From Chthoniobacterales bacterium (GTDB lineage Bacteria; Verrucomicrobiota; Verrucomicrobiia; Chthoniobacterales; UBA10450): a DNA stretch of 6,028 nucleotides. The stretch lies in contig JACCTI010000048.1 in the NCBI GenBank assembly GCA_013812515.1, forward strand, positions 1-6,028. The letters run 5' to 3'. The position numbers were made by a program, and so were the translations under genes. Of this stretch, positions 5,438-6,028 are shown one piece after another; positions within the stretch are counted from its first letter, which is position 1, and each line of letters begins with the position of its first letter. The notes below the pieces were generated by a model, which was not told the DNA's origin, ran no database searches, and saw only the letters and a list, made by a program, of their open reading frames with translations.

Positions 5438-5500
5438 GAACAGCTCTCCCGCGCTGGGAAATCGCTCGGCTAATCCTGACGAGCGGGTAAAGATATCCGA

Positions 5501-6028
5501 GTGAAGATACTTGGGGTAATCGGCGGGACGGGGCCGGAATCGACGGTTGAATATTACCGCCGGTTGATGGCGGCTTATCGCGCGCGCAAGGCGGGAGGGC
5601 ATGCCCCGTCGATCATCATCAACAGCGTCGACAATAAGAACCTGATTGATTGGTTCAAAGCGAACGAGCTTGGGCTGGTGACTGATTTCCTCGCGGCCGA
5701 GATCGAACGGCTCGCGCGCGCAGGCGCTGATTTCGCGCTGATCGCGGCGAACACCCCGCACCTCGTCTTCGCAGAGCTGCAGCAGCGGGCGCGTATTCCT
5801 CTGCTTAGCATCGTGGAGGCAACGGCGGATGCAGCCGCCGCGACGGGATTACGGCGCCTGGCGCTGTTCGGCACGCGTTTTACCATGCAGGCGGCGCTGT
5901 TTCCAGAGGCGTTTGCGCGGCGCGGGATAACCATCGTGGTGCCGAATGCAGAAGAGCAGGCGTTCATCCACACCAAATACATGGATGAGCTGTTTGTCGG
6001 GACGGTGCTCGATGAGACGCGCGCGGCG
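5501..6028 (+). CDS. Aspartate/glutamate racemase-family protein (N-terminal part, cut by window edge)
   Basis: The first 176 residues are present and the frame is open at the right edge. It begins MKILGVIGGTGPESTVEYYRRL, the typical N-terminus of the Asp/Glu racemase superfamily (phosphate- or carboxylate-binding GGTGPEST loop). Residues 45-55 (IIINSVDNKNL) match the usual second conserved strand. The first catalytic loop reads IAANTPH, where cysteine-dependent racemases have CNT; Ala replaces Cys. The following VEATADAA and LALFGTRFTMQ also fit the family. Members interconvert L- and D-aspartate or glutamate, or act on related dicarboxylates. With only one cysteine half-site possible, this copy may be a lyase- or isomerase-like variant or use another residue. 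The start is GTG, the first start after in-frame TAA and TGA codons; the ribosome site is weak. Nothing links it to the sulfur operon. Confidence 0.88.
   Translation, partial: MKILGVIGGTGPESTVEYYRRLMAAYRARKAGGHAPSIIINSVDNKNLIDWFKANELGLVTDFLAAEIERLARAGADFALIAANTPHLVFAELQQRARIPLLSIVEATADAAAATGLRRLALFGTRFTMQAALFPEAFARRGITIVVPNAEEQAFIHTKYMDELFVGTVLDETRAA

Larger units (their letters stand above)
4831..5500. other. 670-base region without a supported gene
   Basis: No reading frame here has a recognisable family, a good ribosome site or a convincing protein pattern. The longest (plus strand 4970-5233; minus strand 4765-5118, which overlaps the arsR gene) are rich in Arg, Pro and Ser, as expected of translated non-coding GC-rich DNA. 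Small structures visible are a stem GCTGG/CCAGC just after arsR (4835-4849, no T run), a palindrome AAGCCGGCTT (4997-5006), a palindrome GTTCGCGAAC (5076-5085), and the hairpin and inverted repeat listed separately. It could contain decayed gene remnants or an untested small RNA. Confidence 0.6.

Noticed and set aside
5264..5982. Minus-strand frames opposite the racemase gene.
   Set aside because: They are mirror frames of a gene with clear racemase-family motifs.
1..6028. tRNA, rRNA, CRISPR array, insertion sequence or transposase.
   Set aside because: No regularly spaced repeats, no transposase-like protein and no recognisable stable RNA were found on reading both strands.

Overview
This 6,028-base, moderately GC-rich window carries a compact sulfur-metabolism locus on a bacterial chromosome or large contig. 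Seven genes on the minus strand (positions 4414 down to 1) read as one operon. An ArsR-type repressor gene runs divergently from it on the plus strand. The source looks like a Gram-negative soil or sediment bacterium. A Verrucomicrobiota or Acidobacteriota-like origin is my impression from gene content and from a GCCACGGATGGACAC-type inverted repeat; it is inference, because no rRNA or marker gene is present.

Operon order, following transcription: a small DUF6132-like membrane protein (4414-4166); a metallo-beta-lactamase persulfide-dioxygenase-like protein fused to two rhodanese domains (4144-2738); two half-size YeeE/YedE sulfur transporters (2741-2190 and 2180-1614); a TauE/SafE exporter (1560-775); an exported DsrE-family protein (778-338); and a TlpA-type thioredoxin cut by the window edge (332-1). 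Junctions are tight: two 4-base ATGA overlaps and gaps of 5, 9, 21 and 53 bases. The 65-base divergent region (4415-4479) holds a perfect inverted repeat, GTTATA-N6-TATAAC, lying across plausible promoters for both directions.

A working model (inference): the YeeE pair imports thiosulfate or another sulfane-sulfur species, the dioxygenase-rhodanese protein converts persulfide sulfur to sulfite, TauE/SafE exports the sulfite, and the periplasmic DsrE and TlpA proteins carry or reduce sulfur and thiols outside the membrane. The ArsR protein lacks the classic alpha-3 CxC metal site but has a CxxxC pair in its last helix, so it may sense reactive sulfur.

Downstream of arsR, positions 4831-5500 hold no gene I can support, only hairpins and an imperfect inverted repeat. 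From 5501 to the right edge is the 5' part of an aspartate/glutamate racemase-family gene, apparently unrelated to the sulfur operon.
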